Of a stretch of 53,751 nt of DNA, positions 15,176 through 23,204 are shown piece by piece (positions within the stretch are counted from its first letter, which is position 1; each line of letters begins with the position of its first letter). A program made the translations under genes and the position numbers. Source of the stretch: an uncultured Psychrobacillus sp. (lineage in GTDB: Bacteria > Bacillota > Bacilli > Bacillales_A > Planococcaceae); assembly GCA_934234185.1 (NCBI GenBank), contig CAKQHO010000008.1, forward strand, positions 1 through 53,751, read 5' to 3'. The notes under the pieces were generated by a model. That model was not told the origin of the DNA. It did not search any database and was given only the letters and a program-made list of their open reading frames with translations.

Positions 15176-16106
15176 GATAAATCAAGAAATGAACAAAATT
15201 AAAATACCAAGGGAACTTAGGGAGAGAAGTAAGATGGGCGTATATCAAGCGAAAAAAGAAATGAAAAAGGATAGAAGAGGATTTCCTCTCAAAAGCTTCG
15301 GAATTGCTGCTGTTTTACTAGCAGCTGGCTCATTCTTTTTATTTATAAATGGTCCATTTGATAAGCCGAATCAAGGAGAACAATCTGTAATGGAAGACGG
15401 AAGTGTGACAATCCCGTCTATTCAATTACCAAAAGACGGGTCAAATGCCGATATGATTGGTTTAATCGTGTATAATGGGAAAATTTATACTCAGTCAAAG
15501 ACAGAGATAGATGCGGAGGATGCAAAGCTTCTAATAGGTGAGAAACTTGGTATGACGAAAGGGTCGATTGATGAATGGAGTACCGAAGAAGCCTATGACG
15601 AAGAGCTAGCATCGACAATCGGAGAGACGGATGTATATTCTGTAAAGGGATATGATAAAGAATTTAGAATCATGACTTATCAAGAAATCAATGGTGAGCA
15701 GTATGCAGAGTTTTATGAAAACCTTAACGGGATTACAATTAAAAATGGTCAGGATGTCTTTGGGAAATTAAATATAAATAATAATGTAGCTTCTGTAGAA
15801 TACCGAGTATTTAGTGATTGGGATTATAGTATTGATAATTATCATCCAGTAACGGATCTGGAGGCAGTGAATATGTTTCTTGATGAACTTAACCGAGCAA
15901 TACCAATTTCTCGAGGACTAAATTCTGACCCTATCAGCGAATATAGAAGCGATGAAAACTTCCGAGAACTGACAATTCACTTACAGGATGGTTCAAAAGT
16001 TAAGCTAACTCTACTCAAGGATGGATATATCTACTATGGATTTATGGGTGCATATTTTGAAATGGAGGAAGAAATATTTTCAACATTTTGGAGCCAAATA
16101 GACTAA
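15165..16106 (+). CDS. Putative anti-sigma factor, single-pass membrane protein
   Basis: The 313-residue protein overlaps the sigma gene by 11 bases. Residues 1-45 are a charged cytosolic segment (MNKIKIPRELRERSKMGVYQ, AKKEMKKDRRGFP) of the kind that binds sigma in RsiV/DUF4179-like proteins. One membrane helix follows (about 46-65, FGIAAVLLAAGSFFLFI), then a 245-residue extracytoplasmic domain with IGLIVYNGKIYTQSKTEI and SVEYRVFSDWDYS. No zinc-binding HxxxCxxC anti-sigma motif is visible. Function is inferred from topology and gene order. A terminator follows. Confidence 0.8.
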   Translation: MSNKINQEMNKIKIPRELRERSKMGVYQAKKEMKKDRRGFPLKSFGIAAVLLAAGSFFLFINGPFDKPNQGEQSVMEDGSVTIPSIQLPKDGSNADMIGLIVYNGKIYTQSKTEIDAEDAKLLIGEKLGMTKGSIDEWSTEEAYDEELASTIGETDVYSVKGYDKEFRIMTYQEINGEQYAEFYENLNGITIKNGQDVFGKLNINNNVASVEYRVFSDWDYSIDNYHPVTDLEAVNMFLDELNRAIPISRGLNSDPISEYRSDENFRELTIHLQDGSKVKLTLLKDGYIYYGFMGAYFEMEEEIFSTFWSQID

Positions 16107-16122
16107 ATTATGTCCTAATAAA

Positions 16123-16150
16123 AGCCTGGTGGAAAATGTCCAGGCTCTTT
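16123..16150. terminator. Bidirectional terminator
   Basis: AGCCTGG/CCAGGCT stem, 10-nt loop, T run on both strands, between convergent genes. Confidence 0.8.
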
Positions 16151-16170
16151 TGCTATTAGAAAGCAGGTTA

Positions 16171-16905
16171 TTATAATAACGATTTATGCTGAAATGGACA
16201 TTTCCCTTGAATAGGCTCAATGTCGTCCCCGATGAAAAATTGTTTCCACTCATTATGCGTCGGATCACCGAAATGACCGATGTCTGGATGCTTAGGCAGC
16301 TGGTCCCAAACCTCCACACGTTTTCGAACCTTCTCTCTGGACATAATTCCACCTTTTTCCGTTCCTTCTAATCCTACAAATATTTTACGAGGCTGGAATC
16401 CGAGAACCATAGCATTCCCTAAATCACGTGTCTTTCTCTTTTTATAGGCAGGTGCATTACCAAAAACAAAAATGGGTTCCCCATGAAAACGAAAATCCCA
16501 TAAGTAATGGTCTGGATCACGAGGACTGTCTTCTGGCCATTCGACTTCATCTACCTCATGCAAGTACTGAAGAATTTTCCAGAACTGGTTTCGATAATCG
16601 TCGATGGAGCCTTCTTCATCAAAAGGCTCTACAAACACAAAAAGACCATGTCTTTTGTGTTTTGGATCTTTAAATAATTCTAAAAAGCCCTTTAATGCGT
16701 TAGGTAAATTGCTCCAGTCATCCTGATTAATATAAGCATAACGAAGCTCGCCCTTTAATTCACCACTCATACCAAAAAAGCAGGGAAACGTTTTATCTGT
16801 AACGGTCTTATGAAACGTGTCATATTCTTTATGAAGCCAGCTCGGTAGATCTTCTCTTGTCTGAAAATCTTCCTTAGTTAGCAATGCTTGGTCCTTGGTA
16901 ATCAA
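16171..16905 (-). CDS. YqcI/YcgG family protein (FPC/CPF motifs)
   Basis: The 244-residue soluble protein starts at TTG 16905 behind AGGAGGGG. The family's two hallmark motifs are present: FPC at residues 40-42 and CPF at 236-238, whose cysteines probably act together. In between are GELRYAYINQDDW, HGLFVFVEPFDEEGSIDDYR, WPEDSPRDPDHYLWDFRFHG, EPIFVFGNAPAYKKRKTRDL and GFQPRKIFVGLEG. Members are about 240-260 residues. The biochemical function is not established. It is monocistronic. Confidence 0.88.
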   Translation of the reverse strand: MITKDQALLTKEDFQTREDLPSWLHKEYDTFHKTVTDKTFPCFFGMSGELKGELRYAYINQDDWSNLPNALKGFLELFKDPKHKRHGLFVFVEPFDEEGSIDDYRNQFWKILQYLHEVDEVEWPEDSPRDPDHYLWDFRFHGEPIFVFGNAPAYKKRKTRDLGNAMVLGFQPRKIFVGLEGTEKGGIMSREKVRKRVEVWDQLPKHPDIGHFGDPTHNEWKQFFIGDDIEPIQGKCPFQHKSLL

Positions 16906-17069
16906 AAAAACCCCTCCTATATATCTATGTATATTTCACTACTCCCTTATTTACCCAATAAAAAAAATTTACAAACCATCCATGACAAAATTTGAAAATT
17001 CGAGAAAAGGTTATGAAAATAAAATTTCGGGAATAGATAGAGAGGAGAGAAGAAACAGGAGGATGACTG

Positions 17070-17924
17070 ATGGAGAAAATGATAGAAAATCAATCACAAA
17101 TACAATGTCATACAGAATATGGAGTACTTCAAAAAGTCATCTTATGCGAGCCTCAATACATGGAAATTAAAGAAGTGATTAATGAGGTTCAGAAAAATTA
17201 TATAAAGAGTAATATTGACAGGTCACTTGCGCTTTCCCAACATAAGGCATTTGAAGATGCATTGAAAAGGGAAGGTGTAGAGGTAATCAAATTACAACCT
17301 GGAAAAAATAAACCGGAACAAGTCTTCACGAGAGATATTGGCTTCACGATAGGGAACACACTATTTATATCAGAGATGGCAAACCCCATTCGCCAAGGGG
17401 AAGAAGAGGTATTAGTACAGTGGACGAATCATCATGATATCGTGCACAAGAAGCTTTCCTCCAATCATATTGAAGGGGGAGACGTGATAATAGATGGAAC
17501 GCGTGTATTTATTGGACTTAGCCACCGAACAAGCATGAAGGCTGTCGAAGCGCTCCAACATGAAATGTCAGAGCTTGAGGTAATTCCAATTCCATTTAAC
17601 CCAAAATATCTACATCTTGATTGCGTATTCAATGTTCTTTCTTCGAAGGATGCCCTCATTTATCCAGATGCGCTCGATTCTGACGTCAAAGAAAAACTAG
17701 CTGCTATGTATAATCTGATAGAGGTTAGTGAAGAGGAGCAATTTACAATGGGTACAAATGTATTGTCCATCGGTCATAACCGAGTTTTTAGCTTGCCGAT
17801 AAATAAGCAGGTAAACATCCAGTTAAAAAAGCATGGATACAAAGTGATCGAGGTCGATTTGTCGGAAATCATTAAATCGGGTGGATCATTTAGATGCTGC
17901 TCCATGCCAATTCTACGAAGCTAA
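17070..17924 (+). CDS. Amidinotransferase/dimethylarginine dimethylaminohydrolase-family protein (YkgA-like)
   Basis: The 284-residue protein has the guanidine-modifying fold, matching the roughly 286-residue Bacillus YkgA. The catalytic elements are complete: TRDIGFTIGN near 90, acidic IEGGDV (Glu135), His182 in LHLDCVF, and the nucleophilic cysteine in GGSFRCCSMPI (Cys276/277). Enzymes of this fold hydrolyse methylarginine, arginine or agmatine, or transfer amidino groups; which substrate applies here is unknown. The start is ATG 17070 behind CAGGAGGA. It is a single-gene unit with a terminator at 17941. Confidence 0.88.
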   Translation: MEKMIENQSQIQCHTEYGVLQKVILCEPQYMEIKEVINEVQKNYIKSNIDRSLALSQHKAFEDALKREGVEVIKLQPGKNKPEQVFTRDIGFTIGNTLFISEMANPIRQGEEEVLVQWTNHHDIVHKKLSSNHIEGGDVIIDGTRVFIGLSHRTSMKAVEALQHEMSELEVIPIPFNPKYLHLDCVFNVLSSKDALIYPDALDSDVKEKLAAMYNLIEVSEEEQFTMGTNVLSIGHNRVFSLPINKQVNIQLKKHGYKVIEVDLSEIIKSGGSFRCCSMPILRS

Positions 17925-17940
17925 CTAATTTTATGATACT

Positions 17941-17976
17941 AGCTGTCTAATGTACTAACATTAGGCAGCTATTTTT
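17941..17976 (+). terminator. Rho-independent terminator
   Basis: AGCTGTCTAATG/CATTAGGCAGCT stem (one wobble), 6-nt loop, T-rich tail. Confidence 0.85.
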
Positions 17977-18081
17977 ATTTTCCGTATAAATTGAATATTT
18001 AATTCGAAAATTATTGAATGTAAGATTCGGAAAATATATAATATTATGTATCAACAAAAGATGAAGGAGGATAAATAGAAA

Positions 18082-19122
18082 ATGAAGTACGTTGATTTAC
18101 ATTCATCTGAATCTGTCACATTAAAGGTAGAGAGTTCTCCTGTCTGGGAAGTGATTCTTGGTATTTCTGGGTATACGCATAGTCAATTAAGACATACATT
18201 TGAATTTGATGAGCTATGGGGAGTAAACAAGGAATCTATGTCTAATAGTTTACGAGAAGCATTAAACGAAATCGAAAGAACAAATTTGTGGTATGGCTTA
18301 ATTATGCTCCAGGATAAAATAGCGGCAGAAAACTTGGAAGACTTCAGCTCTAGGCTAAGCACCATGAATGAAAGAGAATTTTATGAAGCACTTTTACCCT
18401 ACAAAGATAGAGAAAGGGAGCAGCTGCGAAACAATCTAATTAACCAGCTAGGCAATGAACGAAATTTTGAGGGATATGCTGCTTATTTTAAAGGCCATGA
18501 ATATTTAGAGAACTATATACTAATTTTGGAAGCATACTCACAGGAACGATTATCTCAGCTCTTCAATTGTATTGTAACGGAATGGTACGAATGGATATCT
18601 ACATTTAAGGAATGGACAAAGTGGAATCAAGCTTTGGCATTTGAGGAAAAGCAGTATACATCCTTGGAAATCACCAATTTATTGGACACCATTGAAACAA
18701 TTACAGGAGGGGTAAAGTATCTTCCCGAGCCTTCAATTTGGACTGTGAAGTTGGTTCCCCAGGTATCCTACAAGCCATGGACTCTTACTCTGAGAACAGC
18801 AGACACGAAGTTGTTTTTCTATCCATTAAAGGATGAATACTTACTAGAGCCTGGAACTCCACCGACTGATCTTATTCGAGGTCATAAAGCACTTGGAGAT
18901 GAAGTACGCCTAAAAATTTTGCACCAGTTAAAGAAAGGTCCATGCTCTCTACAGGATTTAAGTAATCAATTTAATATTTCGAAGACAACGATTCACCATC
19001 AACTGTCACTACTGAAAGCTGCAAAGTTTGTACGTGTAGAAAAAGGAGTATACTCTATCGAGTTTAACCAATTAGAGGCTTTTTCTGAACTACTTTTAAA
19101 ATTCCTGGGGGACGTAACGTGA
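18082..19122 (+). CDS. ArsR-family regulator with long N-terminal DUF5937-like domain
   Basis: The 346-residue protein starts at ATG 18082 behind AAGGAGG. Residues 1-255 are a mixed alpha/beta domain (LHSSESVTLKVESSPVWEVI, LILEAYSQERLSQLF, YLPEPSIWTVKLVPQVSYKP) seen in front of ArsR-type helix-turn-helix domains in Firmicutes. Residues 262-340 are a winged helix: HKALGDEVRLKILHQLKKG, SLQDLSNQFNISKTTIHHQ, LSLLKAAKFVRVEKG. No metal-binding cysteine pair is in helix alpha-3. Its stop overlaps the start of the MFS gene (GTGA), so it very likely controls that exporter. Confidence 0.82.
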   Translation: MKYVDLHSSESVTLKVESSPVWEVILGISGYTHSQLRHTFEFDELWGVNKESMSNSLREALNEIERTNLWYGLIMLQDKIAAENLEDFSSRLSTMNEREFYEALLPYKDREREQLRNNLINQLGNERNFEGYAAYFKGHEYLENYILILEAYSQERLSQLFNCIVTEWYEWISTFKEWTKWNQALAFEEKQYTSLEITNLLDTIETITGGVKYLPEPSIWTVKLVPQVSYKPWTLTLRTADTKLFFYPLKDEYLLEPGTPPTDLIRGHKALGDEVRLKILHQLKKGPCSLQDLSNQFNISKTTIHHQLSLLKAAKFVRVEKGVYSIEFNQLEAFSELLLKFLGDVT

Positions 19123-20336
19123 AAAGATTAGGAAAACCTTTTCAAGCACTATGGATCAGTCAAATTGTATCGGAGTTTGGGGGTGCTGCAGGAGGAATTA
19201 TAAATGGATTACTGCTTTATGAGTTAACAGGCTCCAAAGAGTGGATGGCGACCATTTGGTTAGTTTATTTTATTCCCTCATTAGTTTTACAAAGTGTTAG
19301 TGCTCCATTTTTAAATTACGTTAGGAAAGAGAAGGTGCTTCGGAATATACAGCTATTACGAGCTGTAGCATATCTATTGCCATTAGCAGGATATTTCCTT
19401 GATTCAGCTATTAGTATAATGGTCGGGCTTGTCTTGCTTCAATGTATTTTAGGCATACTCCAACCTATATACTCTAGCCTTACTTTTTCAATTGTCCCTG
19501 ATATGTGCAAGGAGGAGGATCTGGCCGAGGCGAATGGATTGTTGGATACTACACTCCGACTTATGACAATTCTAGCACCTGGAGTGACGTCGTTGCTTTT
19601 ATTGGCCGTTCCGATGCATTATATATATGTGATTTCTGCTATTATGTTTTGCCTCAGTTTCCTATCTCTTAGAAGAATCCCAGTAAAAAGAGTAAAGAAA
19701 ATAGAAGTGTGGACAAGAAGGTTTTGGTGGGAGGAGTTAAAAGAGGGATATATCATCTTCTTTCGTTTCCCCCAATTATTGAGACTAACAATTCTTTCCT
19801 CCACCGTGCAGTTTGCGGTAGGGGCGACGATGGTGTTAAGCATACCCTTCATCCAAGGGGAGCTGGGGGGAGAACCATGGGAGTTTGCAGTTTTTAAGGG
19901 GGCGTTTCCAATTGGCTATATTATAGGCATGTTCCTTCTTACCAGGCTTCCTAAAACTAGCTCCTCCATGTATATAGGGCTTTTTGGAGGAGGATTATCA
20001 TTTATCCTACTATTTTTTGCTCCATCCATCTGGCTAGCCTGGATTTTCGAATTAATAGGAGGCATCTTGTTTCCTTTATTCAATGCACAAAGTGCAGCCA
20101 TTTTTCAAAGGGAGGCCCCAAGGGATCGGCTGACCCAGCTAAGTGCTGTTCGTCTATTTCTATTTAGAGTTTCCATGCCGCTTGGAATATTATTTGCATC
20201 GTCAACATTTCTCGAAATCAGTACCAGGCAAACCTATCTGATTATTGGCTTGACTATCCTTCTTCCTGCTATCTTTTACTGGTTAAAAACGAGAAACCTA
20301 GGTGAAGAAATAGGGCTTGGAAATAAACATGTGTAG
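19119..20336 (+). CDS. Major facilitator superfamily exporter
   Basis: The 405-residue protein has about 12 membrane helices and starts with GTG inside the upstream stop codon. Typical MFS signatures include the first helix FQALWISQIVSEFGGAAGGI, a basic loop after helix 2-3 (LNYVRKEKVLRN), and the second-half repeat around FPIGYIIGMFLLTRLPK. The layout is like MFS_3/EntS-type drug or siderophore exporters. Co-translation with an ArsR-type regulator suggests inducible efflux of a small molecule. The substrate is unknown. Confidence 0.85.
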   Translation: MKRLGKPFQALWISQIVSEFGGAAGGIINGLLLYELTGSKEWMATIWLVYFIPSLVLQSVSAPFLNYVRKEKVLRNIQLLRAVAYLLPLAGYFLDSAISIMVGLVLLQCILGILQPIYSSLTFSIVPDMCKEEDLAEANGLLDTTLRLMTILAPGVTSLLLLAVPMHYIYVISAIMFCLSFLSLRRIPVKRVKKIEVWTRRFWWEELKEGYIIFFRFPQLLRLTILSSTVQFAVGATMVLSIPFIQGELGGEPWEFAVFKGAFPIGYIIGMFLLTRLPKTSSSMYIGLFGGGLSFILLFFAPSIWLAWIFELIGGILFPLFNAQSAAIFQREAPRDRLTQLSAVRLFLFRVSMPLGILFASSTFLEISTRQTYLIIGLTILLPAIFYWLKTRNLGEEIGLGNKHV

Positions 20337-20355
20337 ACGAGTGAATAGGCAAAAC

Positions 20356-20402
20356 AAATAAAGTCCTTATCTGAGAAAATTTAGCTTAAGACCTTTATTT
20401 AG
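20356..20402 (+). terminator. Probable terminator of the regulator-exporter operon
   Basis: AAATAAAGTCCTTA pairs imperfectly with TAAGACCTTTATTT around a 17-nt loop. Confidence 0.5.
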
Positions 20403-20524
20403 AAGCGAGATTTGATTAATAATACATATTCTGGAGACTTCTATTCTATATTAATCAATGTAAGAAAGAGTATGGTACTATTGCGCAGTTTAGTTGAACG
20501 TCTTAGACAAAGGGGGAAAAAGAA

Positions 20525-21031
20525 ATGATACATAACAAGTTCAATGAATTTATGAAAATTACAAACAAATTGAACGATATGGAAATAATTCCATTGTTAA
20601 TGGGCTCAGTTGGTCTTGAATTGGTTACTGGCCATGATTGGGATGCCCAAGATTTAGATATTCATGTACCTGGAGATAAAAGAGGGTGGGAAGTGCCTCC
20701 GGAATTATCGATATACCAGTGGGAGAAGATTGTACCAATCATGAATTCAATGGGATATGTCTTAATTGATTTGCATGAGCATCAGTTTTCTAAAAATGGG
20801 CTATCCGTTGAATTTGGCATTATTGACACATTACCAAGCTTTGCAGGAATAAACCTAGAAGATTTAGAACTACATCAGACAGGGGAAGTAAAATACTATT
20901 TACTTACCCCTGGTCAATATCTATCCGTTTATGAATCTTCTTCTAAGGATAGCTACAGGGCAGAAAACAATAATAATAAAGATCTGCCAAAAATTGATGT
21001 ACTAAAAAGTATCATAGAAAACGAGTGCTGA
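20525..21031 (+). CDS. Nucleotidyltransferase-fold protein
   Basis: The 168-residue soluble protein has its ATG behind AAAGGGGG. The core reads PLLMGSVGLELVTGHDW followed by AQDLDIHVPGDKRGW. This is the GS...DxD arrangement of minimal nucleotidyltransferases (helix-capping Gly-Ser, then acidic LDIHV). SVEFGIIDTLPSF could supply a third acidic residue. It could nucleotidylate a small molecule or protein; similar proteins are sometimes mislabelled as phosphoribosylanthranilate isomerases. No partner gene is evident. Confidence 0.6.
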   Translation: MIHNKFNEFMKITNKLNDMEIIPLLMGSVGLELVTGHDWDAQDLDIHVPGDKRGWEVPPELSIYQWEKIVPIMNSMGYVLIDLHEHQFSKNGLSVEFGIIDTLPSFAGINLEDLELHQTGEVKYYLLTPGQYLSVYESSSKDSYRAENNNNKDLPKIDVLKSIIENEC

Positions 21032-21054
21032 TAGCAGGTTATATAGTAGGATAT

Positions 21055-21204
21055 TTATTTAGCCTGTTTGTTGTCCTCAACCTCAAGAGAAGTGGGTTTT
21101 TCATCAATTGTTTGCTTGTATGCGTAGCCTTTATTAATAACAAAAATGGATAATCCTAAAATAATGAGGAAAATAAGAATGCTTATAATCATGACAATGA
21201 CCAT
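21055..21204 (-). CDS. Small membrane protein (YtzI-like)
   Basis: The 49-residue ORF has its ATG (21204-21202) seven bases after AAGGAGA. One N-terminal transmembrane helix (MVIVMIISILIFLIILGLS) is followed by a short NKGYAYKQTIDEKP segment and an acidic tail. The layout and YxYKxTID element resemble Bacillus YtzI, but this is from memory. It lies downstream of katA on the same strand, beyond the katA terminator. Confidence 0.6.
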   Translation of the reverse strand: MVIVMIISILIFLIILGLSIFVINKGYAYKQTIDEKPTSLEVEDNKQAK

Positions 21205-21246
21205 GGTATTTCTCCTTTTTATTTTCATTGTAATAGGTTAAACAGC

Positions 21247-21275
21247 AAAAAAGCCACCCTTAGGGTAGCTTTTTC
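21247..21275 (-). terminator. katA terminator
   Basis: AGCTACCC/GGGTGGCT stem (one mismatch) read on the minus strand, followed by six T residues. Confidence 0.75.
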
Positions 21276-22766
21276 TTATGCCATGGAAGCAGTGTTCATA
21301 GCTTCTTCAATTTTGTCCCAAGAAAGGTTCATAGCTGCTGCTACCCCTTGTCCGTATGCTGGGTCTGCTTTAAAGCAATGGATGATGTGACGAACTTTAA
21401 TGAATTCTTCTACGCCTTCCATGTTACGAGCAGTGTTTTCGAATAATACTTGCTGTTGCTCTGGGCTCATAAGATTGAATAACTTACCTGGTTGTTCGAA
21501 GTAGTTATCATCATCCTCACGGAAGTCCCAGTTTGTAGCTGGTCCGTTAATTGGAAGAGCTGGCTCTTTGAATTGAGGAGCTTCTTTCCACTCGCCGTAG
21601 CTGTTTGGTTGGTAAGTCATCGTGTTTCCTTTGTTGCCGTCTACACGCATAGCACCATCGCGGTGGTAAGAGTGGAATGGGCACTTAGGTTGGTTAACTG
21701 GGATTTGGTGGTGGTTAACACCTAAACGATAACGAGCAGCATCCCCATAAGAGAATAGACGACCTTGAAGCATTCTGTCTGGAGAGAAGCTGATTCCAGG
21801 GACTACGTTTGCTGGTGTGAAAGCAGCTTGCTCAACTTCAGCAAAGTAGTTATCTGGGTTGCGGTTTAATTCGAATTCACCAACTGGAATTAGTGGGAAG
21901 TCTTTTTTATACCAAACTTTTGTTAAATCAAATGGGTTGTAAGGCATATTGTTTGCTTGTTCTTCTGTCATCACTTGGATGTACATTTTCCATTTAGGGA
22001 AGTTACCTGCATCAATTGCTTCCATTAGGTCACGTTGGTGACTTTCACGGTCAACACCTACTAGCTCTGCAGCTTCTTGGTCAGTAAGATTTTCAATACC
22101 TTGTTGAGATTGAAGATGGAATTTTACCCAAACTCGTTCACCCTCAGCGTTAATCATAGAGAATGTATGGCTTCCGAAACCATGCATCGTACGGTAAGAT
22201 TTTGGAAGACCGCGCTCACTCATCACGATGGTGATTTGGTGAAGTGCTTCTGGTAAAGAAGTCCAGAAATCCCAGTTACTATTGGCATTACGCATATTTG
22301 TACGTGGGTCACGTTTAATCGCATGGTTTAAGTCTGGGAATAATAATGGATCACGGAAGAAGAATACTGGAGTGTTGTTACCAACTAGGTCCCAGTTACC
22401 TTGTTCAGTGTAGAAACGCATAGCAAATCCACGAATATCACGTTCTGCGTCAGCTGCCCCACGCTCTCCAGCTACTGTAGAGAAACGAACGAACATATCT
22501 GTCTTTTTGCCGATTTCAGAGAATAAAGCAGCGCTTGTGTACTTCGTGATGTCATGAGTTACAGTGAAAGTACCGTATGCTCCTGATCCTTTCGCATGCA
22601 TGCGACGCTCTGGAATCACTTCACGATCAAAATGAGCTAGTTTCTCAAGTAACCAGATATCTTGAAGTAATAGTGGGCCTCTAGCACCAGCTGATTGAGA
22701 ATTTTGGTTGTCTACTACTGGAGCACCAGCAGCAGTCGTCATGAATTTAGTCTGTTTTTCTGTCAT
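21276..22766 (-). CDS. katA: Vegetative haem catalase KatA
   Basis: The 496-residue clade-3 monofunctional catalase converts H2O2 to water and oxygen. The start is ATG 22766 (MTEKQTKFM) behind AGGGGGAA; an upstream in-frame ATG would place the PerR box inside the gene. Key parts are the distal haem histidine in VIPERRMHAKG, RFSTVAGERG, the catalytic asparagine in DLVGNNTPVFFFRD, and the proximal haem tyrosine in RLFSYGDAARYRLG. The length is typical of small-subunit catalases. A PerR box overlaps the promoter, indicating peroxide induction. Confidence 0.96.
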   Translation of the reverse strand: MTEKQTKFMTTAAGAPVVDNQNSQSAGARGPLLLQDIWLLEKLAHFDREVIPERRMHAKGSGAYGTFTVTHDITKYTSAALFSEIGKKTDMFVRFSTVAGERGAADAERDIRGFAMRFYTEQGNWDLVGNNTPVFFFRDPLLFPDLNHAIKRDPRTNMRNANSNWDFWTSLPEALHQITIVMSERGLPKSYRTMHGFGSHTFSMINAEGERVWVKFHLQSQQGIENLTDQEAAELVGVDRESHQRDLMEAIDAGNFPKWKMYIQVMTEEQANNMPYNPFDLTKVWYKKDFPLIPVGEFELNRNPDNYFAEVEQAAFTPANVVPGISFSPDRMLQGRLFSYGDAARYRLGVNHHQIPVNQPKCPFHSYHRDGAMRVDGNKGNTMTYQPNSYGEWKEAPQFKEPALPINGPATNWDFREDDDNYFEQPGKLFNLMSPEQQQVLFENTARNMEGVEEFIKVRHIIHCFKADPAYGQGVAAAMNLSWDKIEEAMNTASMA

Positions 22767-22782
22767 TCGTATTCCCCCTAGA

Positions 22783-22797
22783 TTAGAATTATTATAA
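22783..22797 (-). promoter_or_regulatory. PerR box of katA
   Basis: TTAGAATTATTATAA differs at one position from the PerR consensus TTATAATNATTATAA. It overlaps the probable -10 (TATAAT on the minus strand), with TTGATA as the likely -35 around 22817. Confidence 0.8.
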
Positions 22798-22833
22798 TAC
22801 AAGATTGATTATATCAAAGGGATTTATAGAATG

Positions 22834-22848
22834 CTAGAATGATTATCA
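22834..22848. promoter_or_regulatory. Second Fur/PerR-like box upstream of katA
   Basis: CTAGAATGATTATCA matches 11 of 14 defined positions of the Fur-type 7-1-7 consensus TGATAATNATTATCA. Confidence 0.4.
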
Positions 22849-22865
22849 TTTTTTTATGAAAAAAA

Positions 22866-23204
22866 ATAGCTCATTAGATTATTTATGACCATAAAGACCT
22901 TCGTAAACCATTGATTTATAAGGGTTTAAGTAAAAAATGTATAAAAAATGTCATTATCATTTGGCATTTATAATTGAACAACCGATTCTCATTTAATTAT
23001 TGTGATAAAATAAGCTTTTTAAAATTATTATAGTAGCTATATAACCTTCTAACCCTTTGAACAAAAGGGTTTGTTATATTAATATATCAAAAAAAGTGGT
23101 TATTATTTGCTTTCTTATAAAAGAATCTATTCTCATTTAATTTTTCATGAAAAAAGCTTTTTTGAACATCAAAGATTCAAAAAAGCTGTCAAATGTATGG
23201 TTTA
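22866..23204 (-). repeat. Tandem decayed copies of the ilvA 3' end plus terminator
   Basis: The last ~22 codons of ilvA are present again at 23074-23136 (NENRFFYKKANNNH, then FFDILI-stop after one frameshift). They occur more degraded at about 22928-22992 (NENRLFNYK). The anchor ATTCTCAT recurs at 22985, 23129 and 23262 (the last within ilvA), giving periods of 144 and 133 bases. The spacer AAGCTTTTT is shared too. A weaker fourth copy may begin near 22866 (AGCTCATTAGATTATTTATGA). This is a head-to-tail array and encodes no complete gene. Confidence 0.65.
23151..23187 (-). terminator. ilvA terminator
   Basis: A 12-bp perfect stem (AGCTTTTTTGAA / TTCAAAAAAGCT) with a 9-nt loop, read on the minus strand 18 bases past the ilvA stop and followed by TTTT. 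Confidence 0.8.

Noticed and set aside
21276..22802. katA start at 22802
   Set aside because: It would place the PerR box and the AGGGGGAA ribosome binding site inside the coding region; the ATG at 22766 gives the normal catalase N-terminus.
23074..23136. Independent small protein MRIDSFIRKQ... on the minus strand
   Set aside because: The sequence is explained as a frameshifted duplicate of the ilvA 3' end.
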